Origin: Ophiostoma sp. CBS 140.51
Lineage: Eukaryota > Ascomycota > Sordariomycetes > Ophiostomatales > Ophiostomataceae
Length of the DNA stretch: 64,000 bases
Assembly (NCBI GenBank): GCA_029298735.1
Contig: JANSLP010000065.1
Location: forward strand, 1 to 64,000
Direction: 5' to 3'
Both the position numbers and the translations under genes were made by a program. Positions within the stretch are counted from its first letter, which is position 1. Each line of letters begins with the position of its first letter. Below are positions 11,002 to 23,000 of the stretch, one piece after another. Below the pieces are notes generated by a model. It ran no database searches. It saw nothing but the letters and a program-made list of their open reading frames with translations, and was not told the DNA's origin.

Positions 11002-11440
11002 TGTTACGATTACGGCCCTCACGAGACCTTGACGGTAGGCCTGGGACAACACAGCAACCCCGCAAAAGCATGGAACAAAGATTTAGTGGCCGGAACGGCA
11101 CGAGGTGTCGTTAGAGATCTGTGGCATCTCCAGCTAGTGTGGGATTGACCAGTACCAAAACCTCATACGAAAACATCGTACGGGTATGAGGTTCACTAGA
11201 TATATAAGACTAAGGCTTCCTCCTCATAATTAAATAGAAGACTCAGTCGCTACCGATTGTCTGAAATACAAACCTACATAATTCTGTATTCCTGTGCCCT
11301 TATTGTATACAATCACTCCCTTATCTGTGTTGACGTATTGTTTACACGAGCACCTTATCAATCTCCTACCGAACATAAACGCCCCTAAACTGATCACCTA
11401 GCAGAGCCACCACGCCCCTAGGGATAGTGCCTTTGTAACA
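11002..11440 (+). repeat. LTR-like repeat, copy A
   Basis: The stretch begins TGTTAC and ends GTAACA, short inverted ends typical of LTRs. It is similar to stretches at about 47.38, 28.49 and 41.90 kb. Shared blocks include GGCCCTCACGAG, CACTAGATATATAAGACTAA (TATA at 11201-11208), AATACAAACCTA and the block around CACCTAGCAGAG. An inverted repeat, CCTCATAC/GTATGAGG at 11161-11191, sits just above the TATA. No target-site duplication is visible. The purine-rich run before 11002 could be a polypurine tract. No internal retroelement coding region was found nearby. Confidence 0.6.
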
Positions 11441-12167
11441 TAACCGCTTCGGCCGCTGAGATAGGCTACCAAAATCGGTCTCATTCAAAAAAAAAAATAA
11501 CAATTATAAGTATATAGAACCTCGTAGGGACAAACCTCTCACTGCAACGGCGGCCAAAAGCAGCGGTCTGCGCCAGTCAAAAGTGGCGGCCACAACAGCG
11601 CTTTCTCGCTTTAATGTGTAACAAAACAAAAAAAGAGAAAGGAAATTACTCGTTTTAACTGCTTCATTACTCCTTATTTTTTTTTCTCCTTTTTCTTTTC
11701 CTCTCTTCCACTGTAGACAAGATCAAGGAAAGTGCAATCGTAATATTGTAAAAGCAGCGAGTATCCCAACGGCATTTCGGCTTCTGATTGGCTGCCCTAC
11801 CTTCATTGTTTTTAAGCCAATCATACGTCAAAACAAGAAACAGCTTCTGCCTTGGGCACCCATGCATCTTCACAATACAACCCTACCACTTTTATATCCA
11901 ATTACCGTCAAGCATCAACCGCCACCCTTGGTGGGCACACTCGAGCTTCAGAGAGCGGCGAGAGGTTGCTCCTCCATTTCAGCCGCAAAATGAGCCCCTC
12001 ATACAGAATGCTGTGCCACTTTCAGGTTCAGTTCAAGCTCCCTCATCGAATGCTCAAAAAGTTGACTCTCATTTCAACTACGGCTCAGTGGGCAGATCTG
12101 ATCACCGACTATCACGAACATTGACAACACTCTAGACGCGAGGCCTTACGCCCCGCTGGCGCCATTT
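11441..12167. other. Intergenic, upstream of NLR 1
   Basis: No gene is seen. This is AT-rich sequence with the probable promoter and leader of the NACHT-ankyrin gene starting at 12168. Confidence 0.4.
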
Positions 12168-15100
12168 ATGGGACGCACTGAGCGTCAAGATGAGCATGGC
12201 TCGACAGACTCTCGCCAGGAAAAGTCGGGCTTCCGCAACCAACTTCGAGGGCTTTTTAGCAGAAAAGTCGCACAGTCAAAGCCAGAGGCCACAGTCGTCA
12301 CCCTACCGGCAAAGAGTAGCAGCGATGCTCCGTCAACCGACCGAGGCGGCAGCCCAGCCGAACCTGCTCTCATTGGAGTTGAAGGACTGCATTCGTCTCC
12401 GGCCGCCGCAGTTCAACCGCCAGATGCACTGCAGTCAGTACCGGAAGCTCAAACACCAGCAGCGTCAACTACACCACCGCCACAAGCAGCCCAATTGCCA
12501 GCATCTATAAGTCCACCAGCGGCAGCTACAGCCTCATCCTCGCCTGTCACGAATCCTGCCCCTTCAAAAAAGTCTCTTTGGGATCAGGCATATGATAAAC
12601 TCGGTGAAAAGAATCCGAAACTTGTCAAGGAGTACGGAAACCTGCTTCAGAACGAGAGCCAGATGGCAGGTGAGTTATTTGTCTCCTGTTAAAATGAAAG
12701 TCACATTTTCCGACCGTTTACTAACTACACCGATGCAGACCCTACATCCAACGAAGGGTCGTCTGGAAGCGCACCCCGAAGAACCCAGTTGGATACAGTC
12801 ATCAAGCAAGGACTGCGACGATTGGACGAGTCAAAGGCAAAACACACCATTGCGGGACACGAATTTGACCCCGTGGATCAAATAGCTACTGCAGCGAAGG
12901 TGGTTCTGTGGGCTAAAGAATGGATTGGCAGCGCCGTTGAAGTTTCGCCAGCAGCCTCCATTGCTTGGGCTGGCGTCTGCCTCTTTCTTCCCCTCCTTAC
13001 CAACCCATCAACGGCTGCCGCAGCGAGCAGTTCAGGCTTCACCAACATCACTGCCCGGATGCGCTACTATGTGGAGCTAGAGCCCATGGTTTATCGTCTT
13101 GGACGCAATGCCGGCGTTTCGGCTGCTTTGATGGCTGAAGCCGACGGCCATATTGTCGACCTGTATCAACATATCCTAGACTTCCAAATCAGCTGTGTTT
13201 TGCGGTTCTATCAGAGCCGGGCGAAGACATACGTCAGGGACATGGTTCCATCGCACGATTGGAAGGAAGCAGAAGCAGGTATCGACAGGCTCGAAGAGAT
13301 TGTCCGGAGAGATCTTGGACAAATCAACGAGTTTGCAACAAGAGAAGAGCTCGAAGACTCGAAACAAAAACTTGATGATCTCGACAGGACCAGCAAGAAA
13401 TCTCTTGGAACCTTGCACGAGCTACTGTCCGTTAGTGCACAACAGTTGGCGGTGTCCAAGGAATCTTTGGCTTTACAACAGGCTGCTGCCCTGAAAGTTT
13501 TGTCTGATGAGCAGAAAAAGTGCCTACAGCTGTTCCACCTCACCAGCAGTGAAAAGGACATCACGTACCAATGGTACAAAGACCGCGTCGAAGACCGCGT
13601 GGGAGATACATGCTTATGGCTCATCGAGCACCCTCATTTCCAAGAGTGGTTGGAAAAGGAGTCGGCGCCATTGTTGATTTCTGCGGATCCTGGATGTGGT
13701 AAGTCTGTCTTAGCCAAGTATCTCATCAATCACGAGCTACCACGACGGCAAGCTGCCACGATCTGTTACTTTTTCTTCAAGGACAAGGATCAAATGACAG
13801 CGTGCCAAGCACTCTGTGCTCTCCTCCACCAGCTGTTCACACAGCGACCTTCTCTGATCAAACACGCCATGTCGCCATTTGAGAACAAAGGACAGGGTCT
13901 CATCAATTCCAAAAGTTCTCTTTGGTCAATATTTGCCAACGCAATTCGCGACGTCGACGACACAATTGGACCCATAATAGTTGTTTTAGACGCCCTCGAT
14001 GAATGTGACGACGCCGAGTTTGAGTTTCTGATCCGACACCTCAAGCAACAATACAGGGATGAGATCCTCGAAAGTCGAACACATCTAAAGCTGCTGATGA
14101 CGAGTCGTCCATATACTCAGATTGTATCTGAGTTCCAAGAGTTGCTGTCCGCTTTTCCAAACATTCGCATTCCGGGAGAAAATAGTTCGGACAGAATCCG
14201 CGAAGAAATTGACATCGTCATCGAACATCGAGTCAATAAGCTTGATACAATTAAGAACGACGCCAAACACTTTTTGCTGGAGCGTTTACGAGCTGTCGAG
14301 AATCGCACATACCTATGGATATATCTTGTCTTCGACTATCTGGAGGAGTACCTGCGAAAAGGCCTCAAGAAGACACGAAAAGGGATAGGGAAGGCCATCG
14401 AAACAATGCCAAACAGCATCAATGAGGCCTATGAGCAGATCCTTGAAAAGTCTCCCAACCCGGGCATGGCCAAAAAGGTGCTGTGCATTATTCTGGCCGC
14501 ACAGCGACCGCTTACGGTGACAGAAATGAACTTTGCTGTAAACGTTGACGAAGACGTTCACTTGTTCTCCGACTTGGATCTAGAAGACGAAGAAGACTTC
14601 CAATCAAGCCTGAGGTCTTGCTGCGGATTGTTCATCTCCATCTACCAAGACAAGGTCTATTTTTTGCACCAGACAGCACGGGAGTTTCTTCTTGCCGACT
14701 CGAGTTTGCCTCCGATGAAATCACCTGAACACAACTGGCTCCACTCCATATCTATCAGCGAAGCACACACAGTTCTTGCAGAGCAATGCGTATATTACCT
14801 GGACATATTCAATCATGACAAAAGCTTCTCGAAGGACGACTACCTGGAGGCAATATATGAATTGGGCTTCTACGACGACGACGAGTCTGATAACAGTGGT
14901 GACACCGAGTCCTTTTCGTATGCGGGCTCTGGCTCGAACGAAAGTGTGTCCTCAAGACTTGATGACCATTTGGCTGAAAGAAAACAAGAAGTGATTGACC
15001 GACGCATGACTCATCTATACTTCTTGGCCTATTCGGCAAAGCAGTGGGCTACTCATCTTCGGCAGGCTGATATAGCAGATGACGCTGATCTGCATAGACT

Positions 15101-16274
15101 TGTTTTGGCCATTTGCGAAAAGTCTTCAGAGAGCCGGTTTGTATGGGCAACAGTATATGACCAGGATCAGACATTACATGCCTTGCATGAAGAAAACACA
15201 TACGGTCTGTTAACGGCGTCATGTCTCGGATTGGTCCGTACGGCTCAGTTGCTGATAGATGACGGAGCTGATGTCAATAAAAGCATAGCCCAGGGCTGGT
15301 CGCCGCTGCTATATGCAGCTATGAATGGCCATGATGCTGTTGTGCGACTGTTGCTGAAAAGTGGTGCTGACGTTCACCTAAAAAAGGGCAGTGGCTGGAC
15401 ACCGTTAACGATGGCCGCGGAGGCTGGGCACGAAGCAGTCATGTGGACGCTGCTCGCGAACGGTGCCGAAATTGACATGCGTGATGGAACCGAGTGCACA
15501 GCATTGTGGTATGCTGCAAAGAATGGGCACAAGACGATTGCCCAGCTGCTCATCGAGAAGGGCGCATTTGTGGATGCCGGCGATTACGAAAACAACACTC
15601 CATTAATGGCAGCTTCAGAAGCCGGGCACGTGGACATTGTTCGTCTCTTGATCTTGGACGGTGCGAACGTGCATGCGCGGAACAACGATGGAACTACGCC
15701 CTTGATGCGCGCTGCAACCGAAGGATTCGTCGAAGTCGCGCTACTGCTTGTTGACAATGGCGCACGTGTCGATGAACGGGATATGAACGGTTGGACGCCA
15801 TTAATGCATGCGAGCAACAACGCAGAAGAGGCGATGGTACGATTCCTGCTTGAAATGGGTGCAGATACGAATGCGACGGCGGATGGTAGCTATGCACCGA
15901 TATTGTGTGCTCTGGATGTCTTCTCCGCCAATATTCGACAACTGCTGCTCGATAAAGTTGATGATGTGAACGAAGTGTCCAATGATGGCCAGACACTACT
16001 CATCCGTGACGCCCAGGAAGGCTACCGGGCATTGAAATTTACTCAAACACTTCTCGAGCGCGGTGCCGATGTCAATGCCAGAGACTCCTATAATCGAACC
16101 GCACTTTGGCATGCAGTTAACTTTGGTAGCTTTGAAAAGGTGGAACTCCTACTTGGCTACGGTGCCGCCCCCGATATCCAAGACAAGGCGGGCAAGACGC
16201 CAATGGCATTGGCCAAAGAGTATGGCGACACTGGAATGGTCGAGCTGATGGAGGATTATCTGGCCAAATCATGA
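12168..16274 (+). CDS. NACHT-ankyrin NOD-like receptor (NLR 1)
   Basis: There are two exons, 12168-12669 and 12739-16274 (69-base intron, GTGAGT donor, CTAAC branch). They join to 1345 residues. Residues 1-140 are Ala/Pro/Ser-rich and disordered, with a basic start. About 145-400 resembles the helical NACHT_N region of NWD-type NTPases (SLWDQAYDKLGEKNPKLVKE). The NACHT ATPase has Walker A SADPGCGKSVLAKYL near 481 and Walker B VVLDALDEC near 582. A winged-helix/helical part follows, with HQTAREFLL near 640 bases downstream. An Asp/Ser-rich insertion lies at about 880-910. The C-terminus has about ten ankyrin repeats (985-1340). In fungi, proteins of this kind are signal-sensing STAND ATPases linked to non-self recognition and regulated cell death. 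The effector action of this N-terminus is not known. Confidence 0.92.
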
Positions 16275-16647
16275 AAACTCGTCTGTCGGCTGGGGTTAAT
16301 GGGATAGATTTATTGATATTGATCTACAATTGCTACTGCTGCCTTCTTATAAAAATAAAGTACTTTACCTCCAAGTTGGTAGTCAGCGGTGCTAGTACTT
16401 GGAAGGTGATTATTGACATGTTCCTTTTTCGAACCAACCACATAAACATGTATATCCACATCACCTTTGTGCTGGGACCACGGAGAAGGGGAATTAATTC
16501 GTTCAGCCGGACAACGTATTTCATAAATTTGGCATTCAGCCGCTTCTATCAGACCAAATTTGCCTGCTCACCGCACAAACATCTTGTGCAGATCAATCTC
16601 CCACTCAACATTGCCCAATTATTATTGTCGTCCATTTAACTACACTA
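16275..16647. other. Convergent 3' ends, no gene
   Basis: This separates the stop of NLR 1 (plus) from the stop of the sugar transporter (minus). It is AT-rich, with no coding signal. Confidence 0.5.
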
Positions 16648-18302
16648 TTATGCCGAGTGCTCCACGGTCACAGACGCCTCCTTATTGACTACCGAATCGA
16701 CACGCGCAACATCAGCGGCGGCGGCATCACGCTTCTGCACCTGCTGCAGAGCCTCGTCGAGGATGGTCGTCTGGTACGACTTGAACTTCCAGGCGCCGAC
16801 ACGCTTCGAGAACAGCTCGTCAATCTCTTCGAGGGAACGGCCCTTGAGTTCGGGGATGAAGAAGAAGAAGAAGAGGAAGCAGCAAAAGTTGGAGCCGGCC
16901 CAGATGTAGCCGTATTTGGCGCCCTAGATACGTTAGCGATGAGTATGGCAGGAAAAGAAAGCAACGAGAGACGACGACTTACCCAGTTCAGATTGGTCGG
17001 ATTGATAAAGTATGGCGAGCAGAAGCCCGTCAGCCAGGCCAAGAAGTAGCCCAAGCTGATGGCCGAACCGACGGTCCACGACCGTAAACGTGTGCTGACG
17101 AGCTCCGTCGAAACAGGGTAGCTGGCATCACCGACAAACGCATTGTAGGCAAACTGGTAGAGAGCAACAAAGGCAATCAAGCAGTTGCGAGCCGCAAGGG
17201 TACCCGGTGCCACAGTCGCGGAAATGGCCATGCCCAGCATACAGCACCCCTGGAAGATGGCGCCCGTCATCAGGATACCACGACGGCCCGTCAAGTGGCG
17301 CATGGCATAAATGCCGACATTGACACCAATCAGACCGATGCAGGTGTTGACAATTGAGTACTTGAAAGCGGCATCGACCGTGAGGCCCGACACAATCATG
17401 AAATATGTTGCGTACGAAATAACGAACCAAGAGCCCGAACCTGTTTGGGATGCAATGACGCCGTAGCACAGCAGCGTGCGGCGTAAGTCCGTGCCGCGGT
17501 ACATGTCGATAGGGCCAATGGAGCTGGCGATGCGCTTCTCCTCTTCGATACCACGAGCCATCTCGACCCACTCAAGCTCAAGCTGCTCATCGGGCAGCGA
17601 GTGGCCACGCAGAGTCTCGAGCGCAGCGCGGGCCTGTGCCTCCTTCCCCTTGTACATGAGGTACCGGGGCGACTCGGGTACAAAGTAGAGGCCAATGGAT
17701 AGGAGCACAGGCACAATAAACAAGGTGCCAATGGGGATCTGGTAGGATTGCTTGTCGAGGCGGTTCTTGGTCGCGTTGGTCACCACGGAGCCGATAATGC
17801 TCCCAATGTTGACCCACTCGGAGAAGAGGGCGACCATGACAGCACGGAGATGAGCTGGAGCGGCCTCGGCGGTGTAGATGTTGGAAAATGTCACCAGAAA
17901 GCCGTTACCGACACCGAGCACGAGACGGCCAAAGTAGATGACGCCCTTGTTCTCAGTGGCGATCTGGATGGCGCAACCAAGAGCCGTTAGGAAGCAGGCC
18001 AGCCACAACGCCGGCTTGCGGCCGAAGAAGTGGGCAAAAGCACCGGCCACAAGTGACGACAAAAAGGCGCCGAGAGTGAGAAGCGAGCCGATGAGCTGCT
18101 GGAAGACACTGCCAATGGCATAACCACCAGCGGCCGTTGGGTCGGGATGGCCAAAGACCTTGAGGAAGCCGGGCATGGCCTGTAGACTGGCGACAATGGC
18201 TGAGTCGAGACCATATTGCATGTTGGCGACGGCGACGACAGCACAGATCAACAGACACTTGCGGTTCGCCCAAAGGGACGTCTCGGCGAGAGCGGCCCCC
18301 AT
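16648..18302 (-). CDS. MFS sugar transporter (hexose/glucoside type)
   Basis: There are two exons, 18302-16983 and 16923-16648 (59-base intron, GTAAGT donor). They join to 531 residues. Signatures of the sugar-porter family are present: FFGRKPALW after helix 2, GRLVLGVGNGF in helix 4, PESPRYL in the central loop, HLTGRRGILMTG in the second half, and PELKGRSLEEIDELF after helix 12. Reading past the donor would replace the last helix with a Ser/Arg tail, so splicing is required for a functional protein. The product is a plasma-membrane importer of hexoses or alpha-glucosides; the exact sugar cannot be read from the sequence. The start at 18302 gives a short N-terminus before helix 1. Confidence 0.9.
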
Positions 18303-20040
18303 GGCGAATAGTAGTCAGGGAGGATGTGGTCGAGAATGGTAAGTTTGATGAATGTGAGACGCAAAATGAAGAAGACGTTTTTTAATAATAATTATCAGCA
18401 ATAAAGAGAATCCTACTTGACCCTCTTGTTCTTTTTCTGCTTCTTGGGACATATTCCCGAGATCGGGTTTGATATATATGTCCATTATCCTGTGGTCGTC
18501 GTCAATTGACAACAAGCATGCATCTTTCCCCTCACAAACCCCCATCTTCTCCATGAACCCGTGGATGCATACATCCTGGAAATAACACCCTGCTGGCCGT
18601 GCTGGTTGTCAGTCCTGCATCCTTGATTGCCAATCCTTTGTCCCAATTGCTGGTTCATCAGCTGCCTCCACTCTTTAGGAACCGCTCTGCCGTCCCACGC
18701 CATCGGACCAATGCCTGCCTTTACTTTTCCTATTTTCCAAGTGTGCCAGTGTGCATCGTCCAGTCTTTTTCCCATTTTTGGGCCGTCCCCTTATTTGTGT
18801 AGCCAAGACGCGGCGAGGATCTACCCTTGCCGCAGTCTTGTCCGGAGTCTTGGTTAATTTGATGTGCTTCAGCTTTACAGGAGCCCAAAACGGAACGCCA
18901 CAAAATAAACATGTGCAAAGGAAAAAGAATAAGATAACACTTGATCCCAACAGACCACGCGTGACGCTTCCCAGGAGAAAGAAACAAACGTTGGGCACCG
19001 TCGTGTTGACTTTTTGTTTTGGATCAGGCCCACCCCCGCAAATGACCAGGGTTGTGCAAAGTGTGAGGGGAAATGCGCATCGTTTGAAAACGTGGGGACA
19101 CGGCAGTTGTTGTTTTTGCGCGGAGAGAGAGACGACTTGCAAAGTGGATTACCGTGGCGTTTGTTGGCGGAAAAGGCGCACGGCACCAGCCTAGAGCCCA
19201 GACGCCCTCGGCTTCCCCAGACTACTTGGTCATTAGGGTCGTGTGTCGTCCGCATCTGTTGCATCCGATCGGCAGAGGATGGCCGATGGACCTCAGCTGC
19301 CCTCCCACATTTCCTGTCTTTCTTCTGTCATGACACAGTTCTAAGGATAAGCTTCTCGCGTCTTTCCGATCGTTACAGCCACTTCACGATGACAAAACAA
19401 ACCTTACCTCCCCGCGCGCCTAGACATCGTCAAGGCTGCATCAACTTGAAAGTCGACATCCGTAATTACGGCCAACTCCTTAAGTTCATGCCCAAGATAA
19501 CCTCGAGTGCTCGTAGACTTCTCGGCATCTCGTTTCGCATAGGGCTGCTGCCGTGGCCAAGCATTTCGCTTCACGATTGCTTCGTTCCGACGATGCATCC
19601 AACAAGCTTCACACCATCTTGTGATGTACTTTACAAAAATAGACAACATCGACACATTGCAAATACGAGATAAATATTTCCAATAAAAACTTATTAATAT
19701 AACAACACAAAATACGAAAAAGAAATAAGCGTACACCAAAACATGACAAATACGTATCGTACATAGGTAAAAAACAACATGATCCCGTGGGAAGCATCCT
19801 TCCTCGTTATCGTTCCCTTGCCGGCCTCGCTTGAGACTCGACATACATGATATAAAAGTTTCCTACTCACCAAAAACTACCAAGAAACAATGCAAAGCCA
19901 ACACACATGTGAGCCCCAGATAAATGATATGGAAACACAAATTAAGAAAGGATTAATGCAGGAGAGGGTCCCTTACCCAACCACCCGGTTCATACCATCC
20001 GGTAAAGTTTCTTTTCAAATGATGCCAAAGCCGTAGATAA
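18303..20040. other. Intergenic, no gene seen
   Basis: These 1.74 kb hold the sugar-transporter promoter and the 3' flank of the SIT4-associated gene. Open frames here are short, overlap on both strands and show no domain or codon bias. Confidence 0.5.
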
Positions 20041-23000
20041 TCATACAACTACCTCGTCCTCGTCAGGGTCTTCGAGGCTTCGCCGGTGGGCCGCTTCCGT
20101 AACGCGTACCACACGGTGGCCGTCCTCGCCGAGCACCTCGAGCTCGTCGTCTTTGCTGGTGGGGGTGGACTGCTTGGTGTTGTCGGCAGGAGCATCGGTC
20201 GATTCGCTCGTGGTGTTGTTGCCGAGGAAGCCCAGGCGCCAGAGGCTGCCACCGGCTGTGTTGCTGGAGCTGGCGGCAGCGCCAGTCGAAGAGGATGATG
20301 ATGCCGGGTTGCCAGATGCCGGGTTGCCAGGGTGCAGAGCAAGGGGCTTAAACAGTGTCGTCCCGCCGCTCTCACCGCTGCCCTCGGCCGTCTTGCCGGT
20401 CTCCGTCGCACTTCCAGAGCTCTCTTGTGCCGTGGTCTCCGGCATGGCAAAGTCGCCAAACTCCTCGTCGTCATCGAGACCGTCGTCGTTCTTGGGACCG
20501 TTGTCGTCACCCGACGAGTTGGCGCCGTCGCTGCTGCTGTCACGGCCGTCGCCAAACTTTTCATTGTCAAAGCCGCCGCCAGCATTACCACTGCCGTTGC
20601 CGCTGGCACCGGCCTTGCTGGCACCGGCCTTATCGGTACGGGTCACCATTGACCGCCACCAGCCACCACGGTTCCAGCCGAGACCGACACGGCCGACATC
20701 ACCGCCATTGAGGCCCGCATCCTCGTCATCGTCGTCGTCATCATCATCGTCATCATCCTCGTCTGCATCGACATCGTCGTCTTCGTCGTCTTCGTCGTCG
20801 GCAAAGGGGTTGCGCAGGCGCTCGCCACTGCCACTGCCACTGTCGAGCATGGCCGTCAAGGACTTGCTAGCAGCACCGAGAGAGATGTCGCCATCGTCGT
20901 CATTACCACCACCAACGGCACCACTGCCGTCCTCACCCTCTTTGCCGTTCTCTTGTGCCGCAGCCGACTCGGCGTTCCGCTTGTTCATGGCGAGACGGGC
21001 GGCTAGTAGCTGGCGGGCGCGCGAGGGCGGCACATTCAATGGCGGCGGTGGCGGTGGCGGAGGAGGAATGGCGGGTGGCAGGAGAGAGTTGGACGCGTTC
21101 AAGGGATCAGTGTACGCGCGGAACTAGAAGGTGTGTTAGCGAAATGCACCCAAAATTAAGCCAGTCAAAATAGTATGTCCAGAAGCACTGCATATCTAGA
21201 GGACGAGGAAGGAGCCACGGGTCGAGTGTTGCCGAAAGTGTCGTGTTGCCATGCGAGGATAGAAGCAGCGACCAAGCGTCCACGACGTGCCGGAAATAGC
21301 GATGGGTAACATGCCAGAATAAGCAGGCGCAACCCTGACCAAGACGGGAAAGAAAACCAGAAGAAACCAGAAGACCAAAAACCGAAGGACCAGAACCACA
21401 TCAGCATCACAGCCAGAACAGAGGGAAGGAGGTTAGTAGAATAATCATGCCCAGTTGCTCTTTCGGTCACACAAGTAGAGTGTGCCATAGTATCTGTCTC
21501 TTGCCTGGTAAGAATCCATAAAAGATATTGTCCAGCGTATGCAACATGCCAATACCTCATCCAAACTTACAGACACCTCGCTCTTATTTCGTCTCCTCGC
21601 CAACAACCCGATAATATGGACGACATGAACAACCCTTCGCTCAACAGACATATCAAATGATAACCACCACCTCATTATCCCCGACGGAAATGCTGTGTGA
21701 CGGTCCTTTTAAGCCTATGTACGAGCTCAGTGGCGCTCTGGGCACGCTGATGAAAGTCGTCCTCCGGCAAGTTGTTGTAGTCGGTGTTATCGTCGTTGTG
21801 GATTTCATCGTTACTATTGTCCTTGTCTTTGTTTTCCTGGACTGGTAGGTCTGGTGCAGTCGATGGGCCACTGGTGTCGTCGGCCGTTCCATCAAATAGA
21901 AGCAAAAAGGACCCAGGTTCTGAAAACAGTTCGCCTTGTCTGTACTGCGCGCCGCTTGGTTCGCAGTCGACCATGGTCGTGTCCGTGGCTGTAGCTGTGG
22001 CGGTTGTGGTTGAAGGTTCTGGTGCTGATGCTTCAGCCTCTGCTTCCAGGATAAGCTCCGTCCTCTAACTGGAAGTGCTCCCAGCTCGGCTTCTGCATGG
22101 GCGGTCGGGGCACTCGTCCTCCCGCGGTTGGTCTTTCGCAACATTTCCATCCTCCTGGTTGGCATTCTTTTCCTCTCTGGCTTGGTCTTGGTCTTGGTCC
22201 TGATTCTGGTCTTGATCCTGGTCGTCGTCGAACCATCGATGGCTTCTGTGGTCACTGCCAACAAGTGTATTCGCGTCCGCATCCAGGGCGGTAAAGTCGT
22301 TGATGGCGTCGTCAATATCTTCCATGCTTAAATCCTCGTTGGGGTCATCCAGTTCGTCGGCGAAGCGGTGGTGGCAAATCTCACCAAAGGGCCTCATTCT
22401 CATCCTCGCTTCGACAATGCAGTCTTCACATAGGGAGACGAGATCCCCGTCCCGCGTAACCAGGCCGAAGCGGTGGTACACAAATCCGGTGTCATCACCA
22501 TGCACTTCATTTTCATTCGAATCATCATCACACTCATTTGTACTAACCTCATTGTTGATGTCTTCATCGTTATCGTCGGCATCGTCGTCTTCCTCATCGC
22601 TGGAGCTATGGAAGCCCGAAGAGATGCCGGCACTAATCGAAAAGTGGCCGTCGTTGCTGCCCTGGAGATCCAGACTGCCGCTGTTCAGGTCCAGACTGCC
22701 GTTAAGACCGGCCTCGGCCAGTGCATTGGACGTGCCCTGGGAGCTATTGGAGAGACCAAGTGACGTCAGCGACGAGCCCAGGCCGGACAGACCGACAGCA
22801 GCGAGGCCAGCCTGGGCTGCGTGGTTGCCCATAGCCACCTCGGGCCGGACGCCACCCAGTGTAGCGTTATCACGTTCGCGCGTCTCGGTCAGCGTGCCGT
22901 CAATGTAGTTGGTCCAGTCGGGGGACATAATCTTGGAGACGACCGTTTCCGAAAGCAGCTCGGAGGGGTGACGCTCGGTGAACTTGACGACCTCCTCGGC

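Noticed and set aside
20153..21127. 324-codon frame antisense to the SAPS last exon
   Set aside because: It is Ser/Pro-rich mirror sequence of acidic and poly-Asp coding on the minus strand, which carries the expected FRAYTDPL exon.
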